64,000 nt of DNA from positions 1-64,000 of the forward strand of contig JAJEDB010000039.1 in assembly GCA_022821725.1 (NCBI GenBank), written 5' to 3'. The DNA is from Candidatus Poribacteria bacterium (GTDB taxonomy: Bacteria; Poribacteria; WGA-4E; WGA-3G). The position numbers and the translations under genes are program-made. Numbering within the stretch: position 1 is the first letter of the stretch; the number at the start of each line of letters is the position of its first letter. The notes below the pieces were generated by a model that did no database searches, was not told the origin of the DNA, and worked only from the letters and a program-made list of their open reading frames with translations. Shown here piece by piece: positions 1 to 7,725 of the stretch.

Positions 1-133
1 CTGGGTCTGGGTGAGTTTGACGCGAGCCGCCCGGGCAGCCGGTCAAACGATTTATCAACTCAAAGAAAGTTTACTTGATGATTACATCCGACAACAACTT
101 CAAAAACCTGCTATTTCTATCAATATTGCGTAA
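1..133 (+). CDS. C-terminal tail of an ORF that begins outside the window
   Basis: An open frame enters from the left edge in frame 2 and gives 43 residues ending in SINIA before TAA at 131-133. I do not recognise the protein. The last codon and the stop lie in the motif CGTAAGTCCT (129-138). The same ten bases form one end of the small inverted-repeat element at 2301-2390. The ORF may therefore be the end of a transposase that reads to the terminal repeat of its own insertion sequence, but nothing in the 43 residues proves this. Confidence 0.35.
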   Translation, partial: WVWVSLTRAARAAGQTIYQLKESLLDDYIRQQLQKPAISINIA

Positions 134-303
134 GTCCTAACGGGATAAAAGATACTTAAATTCCAAGAAATCTTTAACAGCAATTTTTATGCCAACTGTC
201 TATTGTGATTATCGTGAGCGTTTAAGGTGTAGGTGTCAAGTTTGACCCTCACTGAAAAGGGGGAAAAGGGTGTCTTTCGGTGACGTTATGTGTAAATATA
301 AAC

Positions 304-337
304 ACATAGGGACGGATGTGGAGATCCGTCCCTATGT
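304..337. terminator. Perfect 14-bp inverted repeat between convergent genes
   Basis: Two 14-base arms (304-317 and 324-337) are exact reverse complements around a 6-base loop. The element lies between the ORF ending at 133 on the plus strand and the cytochrome gene ending at 404 on the minus strand, so it could end transcription from both sides. There is no long T tract. A REP-like palindrome is the alternative. The rest of 134-403 shows nothing recognisable. Confidence 0.5.
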
Positions 338-403
338 AAAGCATTTTTAGAGGGTAAAATTGGTTTTGAATAGAATAAGGACCTTGATGCCGTGCAAAAG
401 TCT

Positions 404-1639
404 TTAGAACCAGAATCGTGACATCAAAATAATCTGGTCTGTCCCTTGAAGTTGGCGGCGTGTGCCTTTGTCTTTAGTGGTGTCATCGGCATTGTGGTCA
501 GCATTGGCGAGGTTCGCCCAGTAAAAGAGAGAAATTGCTCCGTTTTCGATAAAATTGTACTGGGCACTGAGTGTAACCCGTTGGCCTGCATCTCCCTTAA
601 CCTTTCGATCTGGGTCAAATAAACCGTATCGACCCGCGACGGTGAATTGGGGAAGAATGCGATATTTTGCCCCAACGTAATACCCCTTTGAATCAACGGC
701 ATCCGGTGTGAAAGCGGCGACCTCTCCGCTATTTCCAAAATTGAATTCACCTTCAATACTCACCCCTGCGTAGGAAGCAGTGAGGAAGGCACCGATGAGT
801 CGTTCCCAGTCTTCGGTTGATTTTTCAAGGATTGCGGACGCCCCTGCTCGAATCGGTCCGAGTTGTGCACCAAAGGTCCCGAGTCCACCTTTCGCTGCAC
901 CGGTGTTGGCATTAAAAAAAGCTGCGTTATAGAAAATCTTCCCTGCACTTCCACCGATTTCGACCCCGACATCCCGTTTATTAGAACCGAGTCCATACCC
1001 TTCCCGCACAAGAATGTTATGATCTTTCTGTTTGATAGCGAAGGGCAGTCGAAATTGTCCGACTTTGACATAGAGATGCTTTGGAATTGCGTCTACCGTT
1101 GCAAACGCATTCATCGTTGTCCCGGCGTTGTTGGAAAGGGTAAGCCGGACGTGTTCAGAGGCTTCCGCGTTGAACGTTACTTCCGCTTGCATGAGCAGGA
1201 ATCTGTCGACGGAAGAGTGGCATGAATTACATCCAGCGATTGTGCTTTCCTCTTCACTGACGTGTGTTGTCTTGATAAAAGCCGTCTGAAAATCAAGCGA
1301 GGTTGTGAGTCGCTTGACGACCTCCTTGACCTCTTCCGTCACGGCTTCCATGTCGAAGTCTTCGGGGAATTCAAAATAGTTCTCTTCAAAAATTTCGCCG
1401 ACCCGATTTCGGGGGCCACCGCCAGCCGGGTCAAGATGACAAAAGCTGCACTCTTTCCCAAGTTCGGTTGCAAACTCCGGGCGTGCCTCTACAATGATCG
1501 GAAAAAAAAGACTGAGCGAGATACTCGCTATGAACGCGAGCCATGGAAACAGGGATATACCTCTCTGTATATCCGACGGTTTTGGCAGTAAGGTGATATG
1601 ACTCAGGTATCTCGTCCAGTCGTTAGTGTATGAATTCAA
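404..1639 (-). CDS. Dihaem cytochrome c - outer-membrane porin fusion
   Basis: The protein has 411 residues. A hydrophobic export segment lies at about 29-52. Two c-type haem sites follow, CSFCH at 64-68 and CNSCH at 137-141. From about 150 onward the alternating short polar/aromatic strands look like a porin barrel and end in the C-terminal aromatic signature FWF expected of outer-membrane proteins. A role in moving electrons to or across the outer membrane is inferred. The TTG start is chosen because AAGGAG sits six bases upstream. It lies 17 bp downstream of the cytochrome P460 lipoprotein, probably in one operon. Known porin-cytochrome systems usually carry more haems and often use separate proteins, so the compact dihaem fusion is unusual. 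The domain reading is firm for the haem sites and moderate for the barrel. Confidence 0.72.
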   Translation of the reverse strand: MNSYTNDWTRYLSHITLLPKPSDIQRGISLFPWLAFIASISLSLFFPIIVEARPEFATELGKECSFCHLDPAGGGPRNRVGEIFEENYFEFPEDFDMEAVTEEVKEVVKRLTTSLDFQTAFIKTTHVSEEESTIAGCNSCHSSVDRFLLMQAEVTFNAEASEHVRLTLSNNAGTTMNAFATVDAIPKHLYVKVGQFRLPFAIKQKDHNILVREGYGLGSNKRDVGVEIGGSAGKIFYNAAFFNANTGAAKGGLGTFGAQLGPIRAGASAILEKSTEDWERLIGAFLTASYAGVSIEGEFNFGNSGEVAAFTPDAVDSKGYYVGAKYRILPQFTVAGRYGLFDPDRKVKGDAGQRVTLSAQYNFIENGAISLFYWANLANADHNADDTTKDKGTRRQLQGTDQIILMSRFWF

Positions 1640-1656
1640 AGGATGCTCCTTATCTT

Positions 1657-2247
1657 TTAATCAAGTTCCGTGAACACGTAATCAATATTTTCAACACGGG
1701 CATGACATCCCCAACAGATCCGGTCTTTCGCGATGACGCTGAATTCAGCATCTGCGGCGTTTCGGACATATTCAATAAACTCCCAATCGTTGTGATCGGG
1801 GTCCGTGCCTGCTTTTTTCCGCATAATCGCAATAAGCCCGATATAATCCTTACCCGGCCGAATCGCATCTTTTACGACGATACTTCCATCCGGATATGGG
1901 AACTGCTGGGTCCCGTTCGGTGCGATGGTGTCCCGTGTTTGATTGACGTAAACGTTTTTTGTCCCGTTGTGTGGGTCGCCACCGGGCACAGGCGGGATGG
2001 GTTCTGCGTTTAATTTGAGCCAGTGTGTGTAACCTGCGACATCATCGGGTAAGCCGGGGAGTGCTGCTACCGGTTCTTCGGGATGGGTCGTTTCTTCCCA
2101 ATTCGTAGTTTCTTCTTCGGAGTGTTCGATGATTTCTTCCAGTTGTTTTTCACCCGCACAACCGATGAAGAGTAGCGTTATCGCCAGAACAGTTAGCAAG
2201 TTTTGTAAGCGGGGATTGGAACCCCAAATTCCCCTATCTGTTTTCAT
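1657..2247 (-). CDS. Cytochrome P460 family lipoprotein
   Basis: The protein has 196 residues. A lipoprotein signal ends at LFIGC (Cys30), followed by an acidic linker of about 40 residues. The rest matches the cytochrome P460 fold: KNVYVN, a YPDGSIVVK segment, an IAIMRK strand, and the terminal haem site CWGCH at 178-182 followed by DYVFT. Family members carry a c-type haem with a lysine or tyrosine cross-link and oxidise hydroxylamine or detoxify NO-type substrates, but many P460-domain proteins have no known substrate. It probably hands electrons to the cytochrome-porin encoded 17 bp downstream. The ATG is supported by GAGGT seven to eight bases upstream. Confidence 0.8.
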   Translation of the reverse strand: MKTDRGIWGSNPRLQNLLTVLAITLLFIGCAGEKQLEEIIEHSEEETTNWEETTHPEEPVAALPGLPDDVAGYTHWLKLNAEPIPPVPGGDPHNGTKNVYVNQTRDTIAPNGTQQFPYPDGSIVVKDAIRPGKDYIGLIAIMRKKAGTDPDHNDWEFIEYVRNAADAEFSVIAKDRICWGCHARVENIDYVFTELD

Positions 2248-2300
2248 GATGAATACCTCGTTTTTTTCGTGGACAGAACTTAGGTAATTCCCTTTCTAAC

Positions 2301-2390
2301 AGGACTTCCGCAGTTCCCCTGCTGGCGCGGTTTCCGAACCTCGCCCATAGCGCAATCTGTGGCGTTTTATGGGAAAATTCCGTAAGTCCT
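2301..2390. repeat. 90-bp MITE-like element with AGGACTTMCG ends
   Basis: The element begins AGGACTTCCG (2301-2310) and ends CGTAAGTCCT (2381-2390); the ends are inverted with one mismatch. The right end is identical to 129-138 at the window edge. It sits in the 5' leader of the cytochrome P460 gene. No ORF lies inside. Confidence 0.45.
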
Positions 2391-2497
2391 ATCTAATTGA
2401 ATACTTTTCCGTAAACATGTCGCATCAACTTTTAGTTTCTGCTACCGTGCATTCCTTCAGAAAAGTCGGGTGTCCGATATCTATTTTCAGAAATGAT

Positions 2498-2526
2498 ATT
2501 ATACCCTAATGACGCAATTTAGTCTA
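2498..2526 (-). promoter_or_regulatory. Candidate promoter for the P460/cytochrome-porin operon
   Basis: On the minus strand TAGACT (2526-2521) is separated by 17 bases from a consensus TATAAT (2503-2498). It faces the P460 lipoprotein gene and would give a leader of about 240 nt that includes the 2301-2390 repeat. The -35 box matches only four of six positions. Confidence 0.4.
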
Positions 2527-2600
2527 CAATAAGATAGTGAAAATTTCAAGGGACTACGTTTCACCAATTCTCATTGTCAAATCAGCAAGAAAGTGTCCTA

Positions 2601-2629
2601 TTGATTTTACAGAGGATCTGTGATATAAT
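2601..2629 (+). promoter_or_regulatory. Candidate extended -10 promoter for ftsY
   Basis: TTGATT (2601-2606), a 17-base spacer and TATAAT (2624-2629) preceded by TG one base before. The spacing and the consensus -10 box make it a credible sigma-70 promoter about 140 bp upstream of ftsY. Apart from this, the opposite promoter at 2498-2526 and the 2301-2390 repeat, the gene-free stretch 2248-2770 shows nothing else. Confidence 0.55.
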
Positions 2630-2770
2630 CTTGCATAGATAGTTTGGGGGCACAGATGTCCGTCCCGGCACGCTGAACAGTATTCTCAGGCAAGCTGGGC
2701 CCAAAAAATTGTAAGAAACGTTTAGGCGTGGGGGATATGTCAGAAAAAATAAGGAAAAAAAGGAAAGATA

Positions 2771-3781
2771 ATGCTCAGAAATTTATTCAAAGGTGGTGAT
2801 AAAAGCCACGATGAAGCCGAGGGCGTAGATGAACAGAGGAGTTGGTTTGATCGGCTCAAGTCCGGCTTGACGAAAACCCGGGACCAGTTCATATCCCAAT
2901 TATCGGGACTCCTACGGGTTGGCAGAAGAATCGACGAGGATCTGATGGAAGAAATCGAGGAGATTTTAATCCAGTCAGATGTGGGGGTTGATACAACCCT
3001 GACCCTAATGGATAACGTTAGGGAGCGGGTGAAGTCAGAAGGCTTAAGCGATTCTTCAGAGTTGGCATCCGTCCTAAAATCGGAAATTCTCAATTTGCTT
3101 GGAGAAGATGTGCCGTTGCAGATTAAAGATGAGAAACCGTATACGATTTTAGTGTTGGGTGTGAATGGTGCAGGCAAAACGACAACGATCGGCAAACTCG
3201 CCAGTCGCTTTATCGCAGACGGACACCGCGTGCTTGTTGCCGCAGGGGATACGTTCCGTGCCGCAGCCGAGGATCAGCTCGGTATTTGGTGTGAACGTGC
3301 TGGCGCAGAACTCATCCGGGGCGGCAAAAATGCTGAACCCGCCTCTGTCGTCTTCGATGCAATCCACGCCGCGAAACATCGCCATGCGGATGTACTCATT
3401 GTAGACACTGCCGGTAGACTGCATACCAAAAAACCGCTGATGGATGAATTGTCGAAGATTGGACGTGTGATGGGACGCGCACATACCGGGGCACCCCATG
3501 AGGTCCTCTTGGTCGTTGATGGGACGGTGGGTCAAAACGCGCTGATGCAGGCGAAGATTTTCAATGAGGCGGTCCCGATTACAGGGGTAGTCGTTACAAA
3601 ACTGGATGGCACTGCCAAAGGGGGGATTGTCATCGCGGTGAATGCGGAAATCGGTGCGCCCGTCAAACTCATCGGCATTGGTGAGAAGCTTGACGATTTG
3701 CGGGATTTCGCGGGGGCAGATTTCGTTGAAGCCCTCTTTACAGAGGAGACAGCAGGCACAACGGAAAGTTCGCAAGTGTAA
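2771..3781 (+). CDS. ftsY: Signal recognition particle receptor FtsY
   Basis: FtsY is the SRP-type GTPase that receives ribosome-SRP complexes at the membrane. The 336-residue protein has a short charged N-terminal segment, an N domain from about 30 to 115, and a G domain with Walker A GVNGAGKTTT, the SRP-family DTFRAAAEDQL, DTAGRLH, TKLDGTAKGG and the closing GxGEKxxDLxxF motif. The long acidic A domain of Escherichia coli FtsY is missing, as in many bacteria. An AAAGGAAAG ribosome site precedes the ATG. It stands alone and converges on the sigma-factor gene at 3855. Confidence 0.95.
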   Translation: MLRNLFKGGDKSHDEAEGVDEQRSWFDRLKSGLTKTRDQFISQLSGLLRVGRRIDEDLMEEIEEILIQSDVGVDTTLTLMDNVRERVKSEGLSDSSELASVLKSEILNLLGEDVPLQIKDEKPYTILVLGVNGAGKTTTIGKLASRFIADGHRVLVAAGDTFRAAAEDQLGIWCERAGAELIRGGKNAEPASVVFDAIHAAKHRHADVLIVDTAGRLHTKKPLMDELSKIGRVMGRAHTGAPHEVLLVVDGTVGQNALMQAKIFNEAVPITGVVVTKLDGTAKGGIVIAVNAEIGAPVKLIGIGEKLDDLRDFAGADFVEALFTEETAGTTESSQV

Positions 3782-3792
3782 CTAAGATTGCG

Positions 3793-3834
3793 AAGTCCGT
3801 AAAGTTGCTAAGAACTTCCTAACTTTACGGACTT
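3793..3834. terminator. Bidirectional terminator hairpin between ftsY and the sigma-factor gene
   Basis: Perfect 14-bp arms (3793-3806 and 3821-3834) surround a 14-base loop, placed 12 bp after the ftsY stop and 21 bp beyond the end of the convergent sigma gene. Short A/T runs border the stem on both sides. Confidence 0.7.
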
Positions 3835-3854
3835 TAGAACACTTTTTAACTGTC

Positions 3855-4466
3855 TCAATCTGTTTCTCGTAGATAGGGGCGGAGATGTTTGCGAAGGTTA
3901 CGATGCGCGTGGAGCAGATGGGCTTTGACTGTTCCATCGGATCGTCCAACGGTAGCAGCAATATCTTTAAGTGATAACCCGTCCCAGTGTCGTAAAATGA
4001 AGATTTGCCGTTGTTTTGGCGGAAGCCGACGGACAGCTTTCCGGATATGAGCCCTCAACTCCTTATTTTCCATTGCTTTTGCTGGGGATTCTGAGCGGGG
4101 ATCCGGGATATTGGACATCGGGAGTTCCTCGGAATCCTCGGAGTCGTAGAGGAGGACTTCCGATCTTGCTTTTTTCCGTAGGAAATCGATACAGAGATTC
4201 ACCGTGATTCGGTAAAGCCAACTGTAAAACTGACACTGACTCTTGAAGTCGCCTAATCCTTGATATGCGCGTATGAAAGCGTCTTGTGTCAGATCCGATG
4301 CATCTTCTGGGTTTGGGACGAAGCGTTGCACCAAACGATAGGTGCGTTTTTGGTAGCGGGTAAAGAGCATGTCAAATGCGGCGGTATCGCCTTGTTGAAA
4401 TCGCTCAATTAGTTCAACATCCTCGTTACATTCTGGAGGGATGCTTTCTGGGCTTTGGGACTGCAT
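3855..4466 (-). CDS. RNA polymerase ECF-type sigma factor
   Basis: The protein has 203 residues. Region 2 is clear: FQQGDTAAFDMLF, then DLTQDAFIRAYQ and the -10-recognition stretch SWLYRITVNLCIDFLRK. An acidic linker precedes region 4 (LPPKQRQIFILRHWDGLSLKDIA and the helix-turn-helix GRSDGTVKAHLLHAHRNLR). AGAGGAG precedes the ATG. No anti-sigma gene lies next to it; the upstream gene is a MarR regulator on the same strand. It is paralogous to the sigma factor at 22569-23198, sharing the SWLYRI-VN-IDFLRK block. Its regulon cannot be read from the window. Confidence 0.9.
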   Translation of the reverse strand: MQSQSPESIPPECNEDVELIERFQQGDTAAFDMLFTRYQKRTYRLVQRFVPNPEDASDLTQDAFIRAYQGLGDFKSQCQFYSWLYRITVNLCIDFLRKKARSEVLLYDSEDSEELPMSNIPDPRSESPAKAMENKELRAHIRKAVRRLPPKQRQIFILRHWDGLSLKDIAATVGRSDGTVKAHLLHAHRNLRKHLRPYLRETD

Positions 4467-4481
4467 GTTCTCCTCTTAAGC

Positions 4482-4594
4482 GTCATTGACCGGGAAAGGG
4501 GTTTCTGACTTTGTTCGGCGCTGGCAACGGGGTTTGCTATACGAACATCGCTAAACCCCATTATTGGAAGTCAGAAACACAAGTGGTCATTGAC
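4482..4594. repeat. Nested inverted repeat flanked by 9-bp direct repeats
   Basis: The outer arms GTTTCTGACTT (4501-4511) and AAGTCAGAAAC (4568-4578) enclose a second hairpin, GGGGTTT (4529-4535) with AAACCCC (4553-4559). GTCATTGAC occurs on both sides (4482-4490 and 4586-4594), as a 9-bp target-site duplication would. It lies between the sigma and marR genes and may also act as the marR terminator. Confidence 0.5.
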
Positions 4595-4604
4595 AAAATC
4601 GAAG

Positions 4605-5492
4605 TCACTGATTCGTTTGTTTGTAGACACTGCGAAACCAACGTTTATATCTCTGGCTGTCTTGAACCATCTGTTGTAGGACAATCAATTCTTCGTCTTC
4701 TTCGTTTTCTTCGGCATGTGGATTTGTCTCGAGCAACGATAACAATTCCTCATAGACCAGGGCATCTTCGTGGATGAGTGATGAGAGAAGCCTCTCGAAA
4801 TTCTCACCATGTCCGAGCATTGCCAACAGTTGATTCGTATGGCGTATCTCCTCAGAAGCAGCTTGGTTCAGGTACGCTGCAAGTTCATGTTCGTTGCGTT
4901 TTTCGGCGATCTGTGCGAGAATCAATCGCATCCCGACAAGTTTGAGTTTTGCTTGTGCCAGTTCGTCCAGATCCGTTTCAAACCGTTTTTGTAGATGGTC
5001 TGCATCGCGTGGATGTAACTGGGCATAACTTGGCCACACCGGCTTTGCCATCACCTGTTTCAACCGTTGTAGGCTGTCAATCAGGGTTTCCTGCTCTTGT
5101 GGGGATAATTGTCCGAAAGTGCTTTCCCAGAAGTTTGTCTCGTGGACGACACGTTCTCGGAAAAGTTTTTCAGACTGCGGGGTGAGTTGAATCCGTGCAC
5201 GTCTCCGATCCTTATCACATTTACGACGGACGACCCAACCGTGCCGTTCAAGACGACTCGCTAAGGCGGATGTTGTATTATGGGCAAGACCCAAATGTTC
5301 ACCGAGTTCACTCACTGACATACCCGCCTCACGCCCATACCAATGAAGATGTTGGAGAGCGTTGAATTGGACAATCGTCAGGCGATTGGGGACGACTTCC
5401 TGAATAAACCTGGATTTGACAGCCGCTTGCGCATGACGCATCACACGCATCACGACATCAATTTCATTATGGAATTCCTGGTCTTTAGACAT
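4605..5492 (-). CDS. MarR-family regulator with a long ferritin-like C-terminal extension
   Basis: At 295 residues it is twice the usual MarR length. Residues 1-150 hold the winged helix: LTIVQFNALQHLHW, then SVSELGEHLGLAHNTTSALASRLERHGW as recognition region, then the wing CDKDRRRARIQLT. Residues of about 175-295 are all helical and include a segment ending ASEEIRHTNQL, an ExxH arrangement seen in rubrerythrin/ferritin-like domains, followed by HEDALVYEELLSLLE and an acidic loop. The later ExxH of a complete diiron site is not evident (DSQRYKRW instead), so metal binding is only a hypothesis. A consensus promoter and a palindrome lie upstream, as expected for an autoregulated repressor. Confidence 0.85.
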   Translation of the reverse strand: MSKDQEFHNEIDVVMRVMRHAQAAVKSRFIQEVVPNRLTIVQFNALQHLHWYGREAGMSVSELGEHLGLAHNTTSALASRLERHGWVVRRKCDKDRRRARIQLTPQSEKLFRERVVHETNFWESTFGQLSPQEQETLIDSLQRLKQVMAKPVWPSYAQLHPRDADHLQKRFETDLDELAQAKLKLVGMRLILAQIAEKRNEHELAAYLNQAASEEIRHTNQLLAMLGHGENFERLLSSLIHEDALVYEELLSLLETNPHAEENEEDEELIVLQQMVQDSQRYKRWFRSVYKQTNQ

Positions 5493-5614
5493 ATTTTGGC
5501 GATACTTTTAAGCCAAACTTACTGTTGAGTGAAAGTCGGCGGTGTAGAGGGGTGCTTTCAAACTCCTGTTAAATCACAAAAAATTATTATATCCTATATT
5601 GGATACATTTTCCG

Positions 5615-5624
5615 TCGTATACGA
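5615..5624. promoter_or_regulatory. Candidate operator of the MarR regulator
   Basis: The perfect palindrome TCGTATACGA lies at the expected start site of the marR promoter. A second, looser dyad, TATCC/GGATA, follows at about 5590-5605. Position and symmetry suit a dimeric MarR protein repressing its own gene. The sites are visible; the binding is inferred. Confidence 0.45.
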
Positions 5625-5631
5625 TAGAATA

Positions 5632-5660
5632 ATTATACACCGACTTTATCCAGATGTCAA
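5632..5660 (-). promoter_or_regulatory. Consensus sigma-70 promoter of the marR gene
   Basis: On the minus strand TTGACA (5660-5655), a 17-base spacer and TATAAT (5637-5632) match both consensus boxes exactly. The start would be near 5625, leaving a leader of about 130 nt before the marR ATG. This is one of two perfect promoters in the window. Confidence 0.8.
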
Positions 5661-5756
5661 ATTAAACTGCAAAAAAATGGTAATTTTCGGGGATTTTTCG
5701 TCCAAACTCGGTGTTTGACTAAGAATTATCTGCATTTTTTCCGAAATTGGCGGTTT

Positions 5757-7490
5757 TCAATTACTGCCGACGAGGCGTTGTGCCTTCATTTTGCGCTTTC
5801 GCTTCGATTTTGACTTAGGTTTCGGTGCGTTCGTTTGAATGTGCTGCGCTTCTTGGTTATTTGGGGTCGGTTGATTCACCTGAAGGACTTGTTGCTGATG
5901 TGCCACATACTCGGCGTAGGTGCCTCTAAAAAGTTCCGCAGTCCCTCCGGGTTTACCGTCAAAAATTAACAGTTTTGTTGCGAGATTGTTCAGCAGGTAC
6001 CGATCGTGAGAAATAATGAAAAGCGTTGCTGGATATTCCGCCAGTGCTGCTTCCAATGCTTCGCGTGCCGGAATGTCGAGATGGTTCGTTGGTTCATCGA
6101 GGAGTAGGACGTTCGCATTCGCTAATAGTAACTTCGCGAGTAGCACGCGGCTCTGTTCACCGCCGCTTAAGTTTCCGATCCTTTTGAACACGTCATCACC
6201 GGAAAATAGAAACTTACCCAAGAAGTTACGTATTTCGCCTTGTGTATGTTTCGGTCGAAGTGCCCAGATTTCATCAATAATTTCGTTGTCTGGGTTGAGT
6301 CCCTCCAATTCCTGTGCATAGTACCCAAGCTTAAGTGTGGGACCTACCCACATTTCCCCCTCGGTTGGCGCTTCGTCGCCTAAAATCATTCGGAAGAACG
6401 TTGTTTTTCCGGTACCGTTCGCCCCAATAATTCCGATAACATCGCGGCGGTATACCTCGAAATTCAGATCCGTAAAAATGGCCTTATCGCCGAATGATTT
6501 GCCAACCTTTTGGCATCGGAGGATGTCGTTCCCACCGCGGGTTTCGGGCGTGAAACTGAGACTGAGGGTCGGCGCATCGGATTTCGGTTTTTCGACTCTT
6601 TCCAAGCGGTTCAGCTTTTTCTGTCTACCTTGTGCCTCTCGTGTGCGTTGCCCCGCCATGTTACGGCGGATAAAGTCCTCTTCGTGTTCAATGAACACCT
6701 GCTGTTTTTTGAATGCTCGTTCTGCGACTAATTGTTCAACCCTTTTCGTTTCAACGTACTTGGAATAGTTTCCACGATAAATTTTTATCTGGTGGTCTTC
6801 GAGTTCCCAAACCTTGCGGACGACCTTATCTAAGAAGTACCGATCGTGAGAAACAACGAGGACTGCGCCGTTGTATTCAACGTTGAGATAGTTTTCGAGC
6901 CACTCAATTGCGTTGATGTCGAGATGATTCGTGGGTTCGTCAAAAAGCAGGAGATCGGGCTTTTCGAGGAGGAGCTTTGCGAGTGTCGCTCGGCTTTTCT
7001 GTCCACCGCTGAGGACACGAATCGGGAGATTGAAGTCGAGTTCACTAAAACCCAAGCCGCCGAGGATACGATTGATTTCGTGTTCATAATCGTAACCCCC
7101 GAGTTGTTCGTGTTGTTCTTGAATCCGAGCGTATGCTGCTAAGAGGTCTGGTGCCTCTTCTGTTTCCATCTCCTCTGCGAGCAAGAGCATCTTGTCTTCA
7201 AGTGCCCGCCGTTTTTCAAAAACCTTGAGCATCTCTTGCCTTAGGGTGCAGTCATGTGCGAGATCCGGTTCTTGACTGAGGTAACCGATGCGTAAGCCCT
7301 TCGCTGAAACAACTTTCCCTTTAAAATTAGCAAGCAAACCGTTTACAATTTTAAGTAACGTTGTTTTTCCGGTCCCGTTACGACCAATTAATCCGATTCG
7401 GTCTCCATGCTCAATTGAAACCGAAATATCGTCGAGAATCAGGTCTGGATCGTACAATTTGGTGACGTGTTCTAATCGTATTAAGGACAT
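5757..7490 (-). CDS. ABC-F family ATPase (translation factor / ribosome protection type)
   Basis: The protein has 577 residues and two ABC cassettes without membrane segments. Cassette 1 has GRNGTGKTTLL, LSGGQKSRATLAKLLL and LLLFDEPTNHLD. Cassette 2 has GANGTGKTTFF, LSGGEQSRVLLAKLLL and LLLDEPTNHLD. The charged helical linker between them (about 240-310) is the P-site tRNA interaction motif region of ABC-F proteins. The last 60 residues are Gln/Asn-rich and then strongly basic (KPKSKSKRKRK), as in ribosome-binding members. Family members act on the ribosome rather than as transporters. It begins at the right end of the 7492 repeat, which supplies its AAGG ribosome site. Confidence 0.9.
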   Translation of the reverse strand: MSLIRLEHVTKLYDPDLILDDISVSIEHGDRIGLIGRNGTGKTTLLKIVNGLLANFKGKVVSAKGLRIGYLSQEPDLAHDCTLRQEMLKVFEKRRALEDKMLLLAEEMETEEAPDLLAAYARIQEQHEQLGGYDYEHEINRILGGLGFSELDFNLPIRVLSGGQKSRATLAKLLLEKPDLLLFDEPTNHLDINAIEWLENYLNVEYNGAVLVVSHDRYFLDKVVRKVWELEDHQIKIYRGNYSKYVETKRVEQLVAERAFKKQQVFIEHEEDFIRRNMAGQRTREAQGRQKKLNRLERVEKPKSDAPTLSLSFTPETRGGNDILRCQKVGKSFGDKAIFTDLNFEVYRRDVIGIIGANGTGKTTFFRMILGDEAPTEGEMWVGPTLKLGYYAQELEGLNPDNEIIDEIWALRPKHTQGEIRNFLGKFLFSGDDVFKRIGNLSGGEQSRVLLAKLLLANANVLLLDEPTNHLDIPAREALEAALAEYPATLFIISHDRYLLNNLATKLLIFDGKPGGTAELFRGTYAEYVAHQQQVLQVNQPTPNNQEAQHIQTNAPKPKSKSKRKRKMKAQRLVGSN

Positions 7491-7491
7491 A

Positions 7492-7725
7492 TTTTAATTT
7501 TACCTTGCGGAGAAACGAAGTGCGTTAGGATTTTGAAGCACGTTCCTCAAATCTGAAGAAACACCCAAGCAAAAACCCCTCCATTTCATTACGGGCTACA
7601 GTTTTGGATTGCATCTCTAACACCTATAACCAAAGGCATAGCCTGCAACAACGGCGCAGGCGGGTTTAAGAAACGCCCTTGATAGTTGAAACGGACATTA
7701 TTCCTCCGCAAGGTAAAATTGAAAA
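7492..7725. mobile_element. Full-length gene-boundary repeat with inverted ends (MITE-like)
   Basis: The left end TTTTAATTTTACCTTGCGG (from 7492) and the right end CCGCAAGGTAAAATTGAAAA (to 7725) are inverted copies. Inside are modules shared with the copy at 50176-50393: CCTCAAATCTGAAGAAACAC (7545-7564), CCAAGCAAAAAC, and CCATTTCATTACGGGCTACA (7592-7611). There is no ORF. The left end touches the ABC-F start codon, and the right end runs 28 bp into the kinase gene, encoding its last residues. Confidence 0.7.

Noticed and set aside
3149..3775. Open frame of 208 codons on the minus strand
   Set aside because: Fully antisense to ftsY, whose motifs are unmistakable; it has no recognisable domain.
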